A stretch of DNA of 64,000 bases from Sulfitobacter sp. DSM 110093 (GCF_022788715.1 NZ_CP085167.1:2167001-2231000); one strand, 5' to 3'. Counted from the first letter of the stretch, positions 53,595 to 62,341 are shown. The notes: generated by a model from the letters alone, not told the origin. Numbers and translations are program-made.

Positions 53595-54056
53595 TTAACC
53601 CGTGATCGGCGCATGAGCTTTGATTTGCCGCAAGATAACGTTTGTCGTGGCAGAATTCACCGCCGGGTGCAGAAACAAAAAGCTTTCGAGAAAGGCGTTA
53701 TAGGCCTCAATATCGCGGCAGAGAACGCGCAGATGATAGTCCGCCTGACCGGTGGTGGCGAAACACTCCGTCACCTCCTTACGGCTTTGGATCGCGCTGA
53801 TAAAACTGGCCAATGCCGAGGCATCATGCCGGGTCAGATGCACATGCACCATCGCTTCAAACCCCAGCCCCATCGCCTTGGGGTCAACGATGGCGGCATA
53901 GCGTTTGATGACGCCCGCCTGCTCCAACGCCCTGACGCGCCGCCAGCAAGCAGAGGCGGAAATATTCAGCTTTTCAGCCAGTTGCGCATTCGGCATACGC
54001 GAATCCTGCTGGAGCAAGGTCACAAGCTGACGATCTGTGTTGTCCATCTGGCTCAT
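53595..54056 (-). CDS. Lrp/AsnC-family regulator of the IOR gene
   Basis: A 153-residue regulator with helix-turn-helix (MPNAQLAEKLNISASACWRR, residues 21-40) and a RAM domain. It is divergent from the indolepyruvate oxidoreductase gene, 125 bp away. A palindromic region (54057-54102) begins one base before its ATG and would cover its own ribosome site, so it is probably autoregulated as well as controlling the oxidoreductase in response to an aromatic or branched amino acid. The ligand is inferred. Confidence 0.85.
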   Translation of the reverse strand: MSQMDNTDRQLVTLLQQDSRMPNAQLAEKLNISASACWRRVRALEQAGVIKRYAAIVDPKAMGLGFEAMVHVHLTRHDASALASFISAIQSRKEVTECFATTGQADYHLRVLCRDIEAYNAFLESFLFLHPAVNSATTNVILRQIKAHAPITG

Positions 54057-54102
54057 CGAATAAATCTTTCACAGATAAATGCTATCTCGGTGAATTTATT
54101 CG
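54057..54102. promoter_or_regulatory. Coaxial palindrome operator between Lrp gene and IOR gene
   Basis: CGAATAAAT (54057-54065) and ATTTATTCG (54094-54102) form a perfect 9-bp inverted repeat. A second palindrome, AGATA (54073-54077) and TATCT (54083-54087), has the same centre, near 54080. The site touches the Lrp start codon and lies 80 bases before the IOR start. Two nested dyads on one axis fit a multimeric Lrp-type protein. Confidence 0.65.
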
Positions 54103-54181
54103 CGGAGACGCCGGATTACCAGAAAGTATGGTACGAAAATCCGCATCTATCGCGCTATACTGTCTGTCTGAGGAGCACCCA

Positions 54182-57100
54182 GTGACTGAACAACCGCGCG
54201 AATTTACCACTTATAAACTCGACGACCGCTATGATCTGACCGAAGGCCGTGTCTTTCTGACCGGGACGCAGGCTTTGGTGCGGATCATGCTGGATCAAGC
54301 CCGCCGCGATCGCGATGCAGGGCTCAAAACAGCGGGGTTCGTCTCGGGATATCGCGGCTCACCATTAGGCGGGCTCGACCTTGAATATTGGCGCATTAAG
54401 AACCGTGTGGCCGAAGCGGGGGTGAAGTTCCTTCCCGCCGTCAACGAAGATTTGGGCGCCACCGCCGTGCTTGGCGCGCAGCAAGCGCATCTTGACCCCC
54501 ATGCGCAGGTCGAGGGCGTCTTTTCCATGTGGTACGGCAAAGGCCCGGGTGTAGACCGCTCTGGCGATGCGCTGAAACATGGCAACGCCTATGGCTCGGC
54601 ACCCAAAGGCGGCGTGCTGGTGGTCGCGGGCGATGATCATGGCTGTGTGTCGTCCTCGATGCCGCATCAGTCCGACGTGGCCTTCATGTCGTGGTTCATG
54701 CCAACACTAAACCCGGCGTCAGTGGCCGAATATCAGGCCTTTGGCGAATACGGCATCGCGCTGTCGCGATTTTCGGGCACTTGGGTCGGGTTCAAAGCGA
54801 TCTCGGAAACCGTTGAAAGCGGCGCTTCGGTCGATCTGACCCCGGACAGGGTGTTTAACCAGCCCGACTACACTGCCCCCGCGGGCGGACTGCATGTGCG
54901 TTTAGGTGACCTCCCCTCAGCCGAGATTGAAACGCGCATCCACCACAAACTCGAGGCCGTTCAAGCCTTCCTCCGCGCCAACCCGATTGATCGGCACATC
55001 TATGACACGCCGGATGCCAATTTCGGCATCGTCACCACCGGCAAAGGTCACCTCGACACGATGGAAGCGCTGCGGCTTTTAGGGCTGGATGAGGTCAAAT
55101 GCCGCGCACTTGGCATCGACATCTATAAAATCGGCATGGTCTGGCCGCTGGCGCTGGATGATGCGCTCGACTTTGTGAAGGGCAAGCGCGAAGTGCTTGT
55201 GATCGAAGAGAAACGCGGGATTATCGAAAGCCAGTTCAAAGAGGCATTTTACGATTGGCCCGGCTCAAAACCCGCGCGAATGGTCGGCAAGCATGATGAA
55301 AATCTCAGAGAACTGGTGCCTTGGACGGGCGAGCTGTCGCCGCTAAAACTGGTGCCGATTATCGCCGCTAGGCTCAATTCCTTCTTCCCAGACGAGAACC
55401 TCGTGGAAAAGGCCCGCGCACTGACCGATCAGCCGCCCGTCTTGCTCAACGTGCCGGGAGCCACCCGCACACCTTACTTCTGCTCAGGCTGTCCGCATAA
55501 CTCCTCGACCAAGCTGCCCGAAGGGTCGAAAGCCAACTCCGGCATCGGCTGCCACGTGATGGCGTCTTGGATGGACCGCGACACGGCGGGCTTTGCGCAG
55601 ATGGGCGGCGAAGGGGTGCCGTGGATCGCGACCTCGATGTTCAACGGGGGCAAACATGTGTTCCAGAACTTGGGCGAAGGAACGTGGTACCATTCTGGCT
55701 CTCTGGCGATCCGCCAAGCGGTCGCGGCCAAGACCAATATCACCTATAAAATCCTCTATAACGACGCTGTGGCGATGACGGGCGGGCAACCGGTTGATGG
55801 ACCGGTTTCGGTCGCATCCATCGCACAGGCCTGCCGGGCGGAAGGCGTCGCGCGCATCGCGCTGGTGTCTGACCGACCCGAGTTGTTGTCCAAATCAGAT
55901 TTCCCTGCCGAGACCAGCTTTGACCACCGCCGCGATCTGGACCACGTGCAGCGCGAGTTGCGCGAAATTCCGGGCGTCACTGTCCTCATTTACGAACAAA
56001 CCTGCGCCACCGAAAAACGCCGCAAACGCAAGCGCGGACAGATGGACGATCCAAAGAAATTCGTGATGATCAACGATCTGGTCTGTGAAGGGTGCGGTGA
56101 TTGCTCGTTGGAATCCAACTGCTTGAGCGTCGAACCAAAAAAGACCGAGTTCGGCACGAAACGGCAGATCAACCAGTCAACTTGCAACAAAGATTACTCC
56201 TGCCTGAACGGTTTCTGCCCGTCCTTCGTGACGGTTGAAGGTGGCAGTCGACGCAAACGATCAGGTGCGGGGCTGGACGTGGCCGGGCTGGCCGCGCAAT
56301 TGCCGATGCCCGCGCTGCCGAAACTCGACCAGCCCTTTAATCTGCTGGTGACCGGTGTTGGCGGCACTGGCGTTGTCACCGTGGGCGCGCTCATCACCAT
56401 GGCCGCACATCTCGAGGGGCTGGGTTCCAGCGTGCTGGATTTCACCGGCTTTGCGCAAAAGTTCGGCACGGTTCTGGGCTATGTCCGCCTCGCTCAGCGG
56501 CCCGAAGACGTGCATCAGGTGCGCATCGACCAAGCTGGCGCAGATGCGGTGATCGGCTGCGATATGGTCGTAAGCTCGGCCCCCAAAGCCTCGGCCCACT
56601 ATCGCCGGGGCACGCGAATTGTGTTGAACCGTGCCGAAATGCCCACCGGTGATCTGGTGCTCAACCGCGATGCCGATTTACGCATCGATGATCGCGAAGC
56701 GGTCATCGCGCAGGCCGTGGGCACCGACAACCTTAGCGCCTTTGACGCCAACCGCATGGCCGAGGTGTTGATGGGCGATGCGGTCTTTGCCAATGTGATG
56801 ATGCTGGGGTTTGCGTGGCAAAAAGGACTGGTGCCCGTCTCACTCACCGCTCTTGAGCAAGCCATTGAGTTGAACGGCGTCGTGCCTGACAAAAACCGCG
56901 CGGCCTTTGGTTTTGGCCGCGTCATGGCGGGCAACCCTCAGGCGATTGAGGCGCATTTTGCCCCAGCCTCCAAGCCCGATGAAACGGTAGAGACCCTGAT
57001 CGCCCGTCGGATGGAATTCTTGACCGGCTACCAAAACGCCACCTATGCCCAGCGCTACAAAGCACAGCTCGATGCACTGGCATCCAAACTGCCCGAAGGC

Positions 57101-57583
57101 TCTGACGAGTTGATGCGCGCAGCGGCTAAATCGCTATTCAAACTCATGGCCTATAAAGACGAATACGAGGTCGCCCGTTTGCACCGTCAAAGCGGCTTTG
57201 AAGAGCGGATCGCGGACAGTTTTGAGGGCGATTACAAAGTGCATTACCACCTCGCCCCGCCCGCATGGCCCACTGGTAAGGATGGCCGTGGCCGCCCCAA
57301 CAAGCGTAAGTTCGGCCCTTGGATGGGCCGCACCTTTGACCTCCTGGCGGCAATGAAGCCACTGCGCGGCACATGGGCTGACCCCTTCGCCTATGGCGCT
57401 GACCGCAAGCTCGAAGTGGCGCTGATCGGCTGGTTCGAAGACGTCATGGCAAAGGCCCCCGCCCTACCCCATGACGCGGCGCTTGAGGTGCTCAGCGCGC
57501 CGATGGAAATCCGCGGCTACGGCCCGGTGAAAGAGGCCGCCGCTGAGAAGGTGCAGGCCGAGGTTGCAGCCCGCCTAGCCTAA
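54182..57583 (+). CDS. Indolepyruvate ferredoxin oxidoreductase (fused alpha-beta)
   Basis: Oxidatively decarboxylates aryl pyruvates from aromatic amino acids to aryl-acetyl-CoA, reducing ferredoxin. It is 1133 residues, with the two subunits joined as in many proteobacteria. The TPP domain contains YFCSGCPHNSSTKLPEGSKA. Two 4Fe-4S clusters are suggested by CEGCGDCSLESNC and CNKDYSCLNGFC. The C-terminal domain has VTGVGGTGVVTVGALI, the typical gamma-domain glycine-rich turn. The GTG start at 54182 is chosen because GAGGAG lies 7 bases before it; a longer ATG frame at 54128 has no site. The stop overlaps a convergent cupin gene by nine bases. Confidence 0.94.
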   Translation: MTEQPREFTTYKLDDRYDLTEGRVFLTGTQALVRIMLDQARRDRDAGLKTAGFVSGYRGSPLGGLDLEYWRIKNRVAEAGVKFLPAVNEDLGATAVLGAQQAHLDPHAQVEGVFSMWYGKGPGVDRSGDALKHGNAYGSAPKGGVLVVAGDDHGCVSSSMPHQSDVAFMSWFMPTLNPASVAEYQAFGEYGIALSRFSGTWVGFKAISETVESGASVDLTPDRVFNQPDYTAPAGGLHVRLGDLPSAEIETRIHHKLEAVQAFLRANPIDRHIYDTPDANFGIVTTGKGHLDTMEALRLLGLDEVKCRALGIDIYKIGMVWPLALDDALDFVKGKREVLVIEEKRGIIESQFKEAFYDWPGSKPARMVGKHDENLRELVPWTGELSPLKLVPIIAARLNSFFPDENLVEKARALTDQPPVLLNVPGATRTPYFCSGCPHNSSTKLPEGSKANSGIGCHVMASWMDRDTAGFAQMGGEGVPWIATSMFNGGKHVFQNLGEGTWYHSGSLAIRQAVAAKTNITYKILYNDAVAMTGGQPVDGPVSVASIAQACRAEGVARIALVSDRPELLSKSDFPAETSFDHRRDLDHVQRELREIPGVTVLIYEQTCATEKRRKRKRGQMDDPKKFVMINDLVCEGCGDCSLESNCLSVEPKKTEFGTKRQINQSTCNKDYSCLNGFCPSFVTVEGGSRRKRSGAGLDVAGLAAQLPMPALPKLDQPFNLLVTGVGGTGVVTVGALITMAAHLEGLGSSVLDFTGFAQKFGTVLGYVRLAQRPEDVHQVRIDQAGADAVIGCDMVVSSAPKASAHYRRGTRIVLNRAEMPTGDLVLNRDADLRIDDREAVIAQAVGTDNLSAFDANRMAEVLMGDAVFANVMMLGFAWQKGLVPVSLTALEQAIELNGVVPDKNRAAFGFGRVMAGNPQAIEAHFAPASKPDETVETLIARRMEFLTGYQNATYAQRYKAQLDALASKLPEGSDELMRAAAKSLFKLMAYKDEYEVARLHRQSGFEERIADSFEGDYKVHYHLAPPAWPTGKDGRGRPNKRKFGPWMGRTFDLLAAMKPLRGTWADPFAYGADRKLEVALIGWFEDVMAKAPALPHDAALEVLSAPMEIRGYGPVKEAAAEKVQAEVAARLA

Positions 57584-58684
57584 GAGCGTCGTCGCAAAAT
57601 CACCACGCAGCCCGGCTTCGAGCAATTCGAGGTCGGGCGAGCATTCCGAATACTGCGCCACCATACCCGGCGGAATGACAAAGGCGTCACCCGCGCGCAG
57701 CTTGTGGCTCTCCTGTCCTTCGGCGTTCAGCACCATGCTGCCTTCCATAACAAAGGTGAAATGAATGTCGGCGTCATGTTTACTGGGAGGCGGCGCGCCT
57801 TTGTCAAACCGCGCGACTTGAATGCCTGCGACGCCTTTCGTCCCGGCGGTAATGCCCGTATCGCGTGAGACGAAGCCAGGGATGCGAAAAGGCTGCCACT
57901 CGGCTTGGTCCTTCATGTGATGCACAAAAGTCTGTCCGTCCCACTCGCGGGCCGGATCACCCTTACCGTTCGGCAGGGTCATCTCATGGTCGATGGTCGT
58001 CACATGCTCAGCTGGCACGCCGATCTCGATCACCTCAATCGAAGGTGAGGCTTCGACCACCCGGTGCCGGATGCCGGGCGGTTGCGTCACGCAGTCCCCC
58101 GCATACAGGCGGATCACATCACCCTGATCTTCGTAGAGCACATCAACCCAGCCGCGGTAACAAAAGATCAACTGGAACCCAACCGTATGATAATGAACCA
58201 TATCCGCCACCGGGCCACCGTCGGGGATGCGAATATGGCTGGCGATGATCGACCCACCCAAACGCGACGGAATCAAATCGCGGTAGTGCATCCCCGCCCG
58301 GCCAATCACCCAAGGTGCCTCATCCGCGAGCCGCCTGACGGCGAATTCATGCCGAGTTTCCGGCTGCTCAACCTGCGGGGAGCGTGGCACAATCTCAACC
58401 GTTGTGCCATTGGGCGCGGTCAACCTGCGCTGGCCTTGGGCAAAGCTTTCGGGATCGTCGGTCAGAATACGCAAATGGCCCGGCGCGACGGTTGCGCCTC
58501 GCTCAATCCTCACCCGAACCCCATGGCCTGAGAAGCTGGCCACCGACGGATCATCTGCGGGAAAGATGCTTTCAAGCCGCATCCCCAGCACCTTCGTAAA
58601 GAAGGGCAGATCGTCCCTAAGCTCCTGCGTAGACAATAGAAATTCAGCTGATATATCGTCAGGCATATGCGTCACATCTTCCAT
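57575..58684 (-). CDS. Cupin-domain protein with a VOC-like N-terminus
   Basis: A 369-residue protein. Residues 10-75 look like one half of a vicinal-oxygen-chelate/glyoxalase domain (STQELRDDLPFFTKVLGM). Two cupin domains follow: the first near residues 150-220 (HYHTVGFQLIFCYRGWVDVL, with histidines) and the second near 290-350 (HDADIHFTFVMEGSMVL, HKLRAGDAFVIPPG). Bicupins with a VOC-like extension are uncommon; the role may be metal-dependent oxidation or binding of an aromatic or lactone substrate. Starts at 58684 and 58666 are both possible. It is convergent with the indolepyruvate oxidoreductase gene and overlaps its end. Confidence 0.75.
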   Translation of the reverse strand: MEDVTHMPDDISAEFLLSTQELRDDLPFFTKVLGMRLESIFPADDPSVASFSGHGVRVRIERGATVAPGHLRILTDDPESFAQGQRRLTAPNGTTVEIVPRSPQVEQPETRHEFAVRRLADEAPWVIGRAGMHYRDLIPSRLGGSIIASHIRIPDGGPVADMVHYHTVGFQLIFCYRGWVDVLYEDQGDVIRLYAGDCVTQPPGIRHRVVEASPSIEVIEIGVPAEHVTTIDHEMTLPNGKGDPAREWDGQTFVHHMKDQAEWQPFRIPGFVSRDTGITAGTKGVAGIQVARFDKGAPPPSKHDADIHFTFVMEGSMVLNAEGQESHKLRAGDAFVIPPGMVAQYSECSPDLELLEAGLRGDFATTLLG

Positions 58685-59113
58685 TCCTACAGTTCTGCCA
58701 GCAGTTGAGCGCGTCGCGCCGCAAGCGTCAACTCATAGCGATTAGCCACCCGCGTTAAAGTTCCCAAGAAATATTGCGGCCTTTCGCGACTCGAACTTTC
58801 CAACCGGGTCGAGACCACGAAAACGGCACTTTATCGCCCCGTTTCTGCACCTCAGACCGCAGATTTTTGCCCGGTATTTTGCACAAAGAACGCCAAATTG
58901 GCTCGCGCATTACGGGAAAGTGGGGCTTTGAACCGATCTCTTGGTGGGAATTCAATGGTTTCGCAGCATGACAAAATATGGTTTGTAATTCGGTGCACGG
59001 CACAAGCTATTGGTGCACCAGCGTCACAATTTCGCCGGGTTTATGGGACTAAATGTAAAGAGAATGTGAAGACACCCGGACTGCCCGTCTGCCCCACGAA
59101 AGAGGTGCCAAAA
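58685..59113. other. Divergent intergenic region, cupin / response regulator
   Basis: About 429 bp without a convincing gene. It is more AT-rich than its surroundings. Two GGTGCAC motifs lie exactly 20 bp apart (58992-58998 and 59012-59018), and the second is part of the perfect 10-bp palindrome TGGTGCACCA (59011-59020). They stand about 95-120 bases before the response-regulator start and are candidates for a regulator site. A short minus-strand frame (58755-59003) shows no gene-like features. Confidence 0.5.
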
Positions 59114-60091
59114 ATGAGAATCCTTGCCGTTGACGATGACCCTTTCATCCGCGAGCTCTTGCCCGTCGTTTTCCGCGAGGCTGACTATCCGTATTTGACT
59201 TTGGCTGACTCCGGCGCTGCCGCTTTGGACCTGCTGAATTCCACAAAAGAGCATTTTGATTGTCTGCTCTTGGATATCGAGATGCCCGAAATGGACGGCA
59301 TCACCCTATGCCGCCGTGTACGTTCTATGGAAGCTTATCAAGACACACCGATTTTGATGGTCACCTCGCGCGCCGATGCAACCTCGATCGAGCGTGCCTT
59401 CGCCGCCGGGGCCAATGACTATGTGACCAAGCCGTTTGATGTGAAAGACATCGCCACCCGCGTACATATCGCGGAACGGATGCTTGAAAACACCCAACGC
59501 GCCCCGCGCCTTGACCCCCACCATCTGCAAGAGGGCGGCGAGCCCGGTGCACATGGTTTCGCGCTGGCCGATCCGGTGCATATCAATGGTGTTGAGCAAT
59601 TGGTACTGCCCTTCTCACTGGGTAACTACCTGTCGCAACTCTCGCGGCAACACCTCGATATCTGCCAGGTTTTCGCAGCCAAGATCGAACAGATCGATGA
59701 GCTTTACGCCACCTGCAACAGCCGTGAATTTGCCCGCGCCATCGCCTCTGCCGCCACAGCAATTGCCCGCGTGGTCGATTGCCCGCAACTTCTGATGACC
59801 CACAATGGGTCCGGCACGCTGCTGTGCATCGTAACCGGTGACAGCCTGCCTGCATGGCCCGAAATCGAAGTGTTGATACAAGGGGAGTTGGACGGAATGG
59901 ACCTGCGCCATGACGACAACACTCCCATGTCAGTGATGTTGTCGGTTGGTGGCCCGATCCAACCCAACGCCAGCCGCACCCAGCGGGTTAGAAAGACGTT
60001 CGACCGCGCCATTCGCCGTGTAGCGATGCGCCAAAAGGTCAAACTAGACACGCCGCCATCTGAGAAACCTTCTGTTTCCGCCGCGCATTAA
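59114..60091 (+). CDS. Response regulator with a degenerate GGDEF-like output domain
   Basis: A 325-residue protein. Residues 1-120 are a standard receiver domain with D54 (LLLDIEMPEMDG), the threonine/serine region TSRAD and lysine K106 (TKPFD). The C-terminal 150 residues are unusual. Segments such as HLDICQVFAAKIEQIDELY and HNGSGTLLCIV line up loosely with the start and the GGDEF strand of a diguanylate cyclase, but the catalytic GGDEF residues are missing (NGSGTL), so it would be an inactive or ligand-binding version. Fold identity is inferred and needs a structural search. AGAGG lies upstream of the ATG. No kinase is adjacent. Confidence 0.8.
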   Translation: MRILAVDDDPFIRELLPVVFREADYPYLTLADSGAAALDLLNSTKEHFDCLLLDIEMPEMDGITLCRRVRSMEAYQDTPILMVTSRADATSIERAFAAGANDYVTKPFDVKDIATRVHIAERMLENTQRAPRLDPHHLQEGGEPGAHGFALADPVHINGVEQLVLPFSLGNYLSQLSRQHLDICQVFAAKIEQIDELYATCNSREFARAIASAATAIARVVDCPQLLMTHNGSGTLLCIVTGDSLPAWPEIEVLIQGELDGMDLRHDDNTPMSVMLSVGGPIQPNASRTQRVRKTFDRAIRRVAMRQKVKLDTPPSEKPSVSAAH

Positions 60092-60112
60092 CTTACGCCG
60101 ATATCGCAAATG

Positions 60113-60140
60113 AAAAACCCGCCGTTTTGGCGGGTTTTCT
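60113..60140 (+). terminator. Bidirectional terminator
   Basis: AAAACCCGCC (60114-60123) pairs with GGCGGGTTTT (60129-60138) over GTTTT, and T-rich sequence follows. It ends the response-regulator transcript and, on the other strand, the secreted-protein gene that ends at 60165. Confidence 0.9.
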
Positions 60141-60164
60141 CATTCCAAACCGCGCTTAGTCGGT

Positions 60165-60533
60165 TCAGTTGATTGGGAACTGCACCAAACACCGCTCAGC
60201 AATGCGGCGATAATCTTCTAGCGTGTCGGGCACACTGCGGCGATCGCGCATCACCTCCATCGCCGCGCGCTTCTGGGCCCATGTCCCTTCAACGTGGCGG
60301 TCAAGAATGCGGACGGTGATACCCAGCATCACGTTTTTCTCACCTTCACCGATCATCTCAGCCGCCGACAACGCCACGGCGGTCAGCGCCAAAGTATTGG
60401 CACAGCGTAGCGCTGCGGCTTCACGCCCTTCATAGACGCGCTGCGCGGCCGTGGCAGCAGCGGGCAATGCCAACACTGCGACAAACGACAAAGCGGAAAG
60501 CGTGGCGGGGATCAGTGAGATTGAACGCGACAC
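60165..60533 (-). CDS. Secreted or membrane-anchored small protein of unknown function
   Basis: A 122-residue protein with a hydrophobic N-terminus that looks like a signal peptide (LSALSFVAVLALPAAATAA, cleavage near residue 29). The mature part is helical, with two cysteines (LRCANT and ERCLVQ). It starts with GTG at 60533, and AAGGT lies upstream. It follows the RAM-domain gene by one base in the same direction, so the two are co-translated. I do not recognise the family; a cytosolic ligand-sensing partner and an exported protein make an odd pair. Confidence 0.65.
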   Translation of the reverse strand: MSRSISLIPATLSALSFVAVLALPAAATAAQRVYEGREAAALRCANTLALTAVALSAAEMIGEGEKNVMLGITVRILDRHVEGTWAQKRAAMEVMRDRRSVPDTLEDYRRIAERCLVQFPIN

Positions 60534-60534
60534 C

Positions 60535-60774
60535 TCAAAATACCTTGAAGGTCATCGTAGTGAGGGAGCGCTCAATCCCATCGATATCCAGCAGGTTATC
60601 ATTGATATAAACGCCGACATCTTCGCCTTTCGGGATATAAAGCTTCATCAACAAGTCATATTCACCGGAGGTCGAATAAAGCTCGGAATGAATTTCGCGC
60701 AGGGCGATTTCCTCGGCCACGCGATATGTCGTGCCCGGTCGGCAGCGGATCTGGATGAATACGCAGGTGGTCAT
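60535..60774 (-). CDS. Stand-alone RAM (Lrp-type ligand-binding) domain protein
   Basis: A 79-residue protein equivalent to the C-terminal ligand-binding half of Lrp/AsnC regulators ([20 protein letters not shown], ending FKVF), with no DNA-binding domain. Such proteins may form octameric assemblies that bind amino acids or modulate full-length Lrp proteins. The ATG at 60774 is chosen because GAGGCG lies upstream; the longer frame at its start is cysteine-rich and unlikely. It directly precedes the secreted-protein gene, with 1 base between. Confidence 0.82.
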   Translation of the reverse strand: MTTCVFIQIRCRPGTTYRVAEEIALREIHSELYSTSGEYDLLMKLYIPKGEDVGVYINDNLLDIDGIERSLTTMTFKVF

Positions 60775-60876
60775 GTCTCGCCTCTTTCTGGGATTTGGCT
60801 CAAGCTGACATATGGGCCCTGCCCCCGCAATCCCCGATCGTGTTAACCGGCCGCAAAGGCAAGGCACCGCTTGGGC

Positions 60877-60904
60877 TTGGCGTGGCGGCCCGCCCTGTTA
60901 TAAG
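60877..60904 (+). promoter_or_regulatory. Predicted promoter of the his operon
   Basis: TTGGCG (60877-60882) and TATAAG (60899-60904) are separated by 16 bases and lie 32-59 bases before the hisB start. The match is fair, not strong, and no attenuator-type histidine-rich leader is visible. Confidence 0.4.
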
Positions 60905-60935
60905 GGCGCTGCAATTGCCTTTTCGGAGATGCCTC

Positions 60936-61523
60936 ATGCGTCGCAGCACCCTAACCCGCACCACTGCCGAGACTGATATCACCGTCGAGATAAACCTCGA
61001 TGGCACCGGCAGCTATGACAATGAAACCGGCGTGGGGTTCTTTGACCACATGCTTGACCAATTGTCGCGCCATTCGCTGATCGACATCAAGGTGCGTGCC
61101 AAGGGCGATCTGCACATTGACGATCACCACACGGTCGAAGATGTGGGCATCACATTGGGCCAAGCGGTGACCCAAGCGCTTGGCGACAAACGCGGCATCC
61201 GCCGCTATGGGTCTTGCCTGCTGGCGATGGATGACGCGCAAATCCGCTGCGCGCTGGACCTATCGGCGCGGCCGTTCCTGATCTGGAACGTAGATTTCCC
61301 AACCAGCAGCATCGGCACTTTCGATACCGAATTGGTCCGCGAGTTCTTCCAAGCGCTCAGCACCCATGGCGGTATTACTCTGCATGTCGATGCGCTGCAT
61401 GGTTTCAACAGCCACCACATCGCCGAAGCGGCGTTTAAATCCGTCGCCCGCGCCCTGCGGGAAGCGGTTGAAACCGACCCGCGAAAGGCAGATGCCATCC
61501 CCTCCACCAAGGGCGCGTTGTGA
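60936..61523 (+). CDS. hisB: Imidazoleglycerol-phosphate dehydratase
   Basis: Sixth-step histidine enzyme that dehydrates imidazoleglycerol phosphate. It is 195 residues and monofunctional, unlike the bifunctional HisB of enterobacteria. The manganese-binding histidine pairs are in [10 protein letters not shown] and the repeated [13 protein letters not shown]. The start at 60936 has GGAG upstream. It is the first visible gene of the his operon and leads directly into hisH, 4 bases later. Confidence 0.97.
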   Translation: MRRSTLTRTTAETDITVEINLDGTGSYDNETGVGFFDHMLDQLSRHSLIDIKVRAKGDLHIDDHHTVEDVGITLGQAVTQALGDKRGIRRYGSCLLAMDDAQIRCALDLSARPFLIWNVDFPTSSIGTFDTELVREFFQALSTHGGITLHVDALHGFNSHHIAEAAFKSVARALREAVETDPRKADAIPSTKGAL

Positions 61524-61527
61524 TCTG

Positions 61528-62166
61528 ATGCTGACAGCAATCATCGACTACGAATCCGGCAACCTACACTCGGCCCATAAAGCGTTTGAGCGTATGGCCC
61601 GCGAGACCGGCACCGGTGAGGTCACTGTTACGGCTGACGCTGATGTTGTTGCCCGCGCCGACCGGCTGGTCCTGCCCGGCGATGGCGCTTTCCCCGCCTG
61701 TATGGCAGCCCTAAAAGGCGCAGGCGGCCTCTACGACGCCATGGTCGAAGCTGTCGAAGAGAAGGGCCGCCCCTTTCTCGGCATCTGTGTTGGTATGCAA
61801 CTGATGGCAAGCATCGGCCGTGAATACAAAGACACCCCCGGCCTTGGCTGGATCGGTGGTGAGGTGACCGAGATCGTGCCTTCAGACCCCAAGCTGAAGG
61901 TTCCGCATATGGGCTGGAACGATCTGGTAATCGACCACCCCCACGAAGTTTTCGATGGGCTGGAAACCGGCGATCACACCTATTACGTCCATAGCTACCA
62001 TATGGCGGTGACGGATCCGGCCGAACGTTTGGCCCACGTCGACTACGGTGGCAAGGTCACCGCGATCATTGGGCGCGATACGATGCTGGGCATGCAATTC
62101 CACCCGGAAAAAAGCCAAACCACCGGTTTGCGGCTGATCTCAAACTTTTTGAGCTGGAAACCTTAA
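61528..62166 (+). CDS. hisH: Imidazole glycerol phosphate synthase subunit HisH
   Basis: Glutamine amidotransferase subunit that supplies ammonia to HisF. It is 212 residues. The catalytic cysteine is C87 in LGICVGMQLM, and the histidine/glutamate pair is in FHPEKSQ. There is no strong ribosome site, so translation is probably coupled with hisB. After the stop lies a region with an imperfect inverted repeat (62194-62253) and then the opposite-strand DUF2147 gene before hisA, so the operon is interrupted. Confidence 0.96.
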   Translation: MLTAIIDYESGNLHSAHKAFERMARETGTGEVTVTADADVVARADRLVLPGDGAFPACMAALKGAGGLYDAMVEAVEEKGRPFLGICVGMQLMASIGREYKDTPGLGWIGGEVTEIVPSDPKLKVPHMGWNDLVIDHPHEVFDGLETGDHTYYVHSYHMAVTDPAERLAHVDYGGKVTAIIGRDTMLGMQFHPEKSQTTGLRLISNFLSWKP

Positions 62167-62193
62167 GCGGGAACGCCCGCCGCATCGTCGGAC

Positions 62194-62253
62194 GGTATTT
62201 AAGAAAGGATGAAGATGAGAAAGACTTCCTATTTTCATCCTTTTACAAATACC
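62194..62253. repeat. Imperfect 20-bp inverted repeat after hisH
   Basis: GGTATTTAAGAAAGGATGAA (62194-62213) and the reverse complement of GGTATTTGTAAAAGGATGAA (62234-62253) match at 17 of 20 positions, with a 20-base loop. The motif resembles a repeat I recall from rhodobacteral intergenic regions; I cannot verify this here. It may act as an RNA hairpin ending hisBH transcription. Confidence 0.75.
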
Positions 62254-62341
62254 TCCGCGCAGCGCTCGCGCCACTCCTAACAGTAGAAAAGGCGCGGAAT
62301 TTTCCCCCCGCCTTCCCGACTCCAGAGTTGCTGAGCGCCTG

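Noticed and set aside
58740..58830. A tRNA-like stretch with GACTCGAAC and GGGTCGAGAC
   Set aside because: No acceptor stem or anticodon arm can be formed; it is a chance resemblance to a T-arm.
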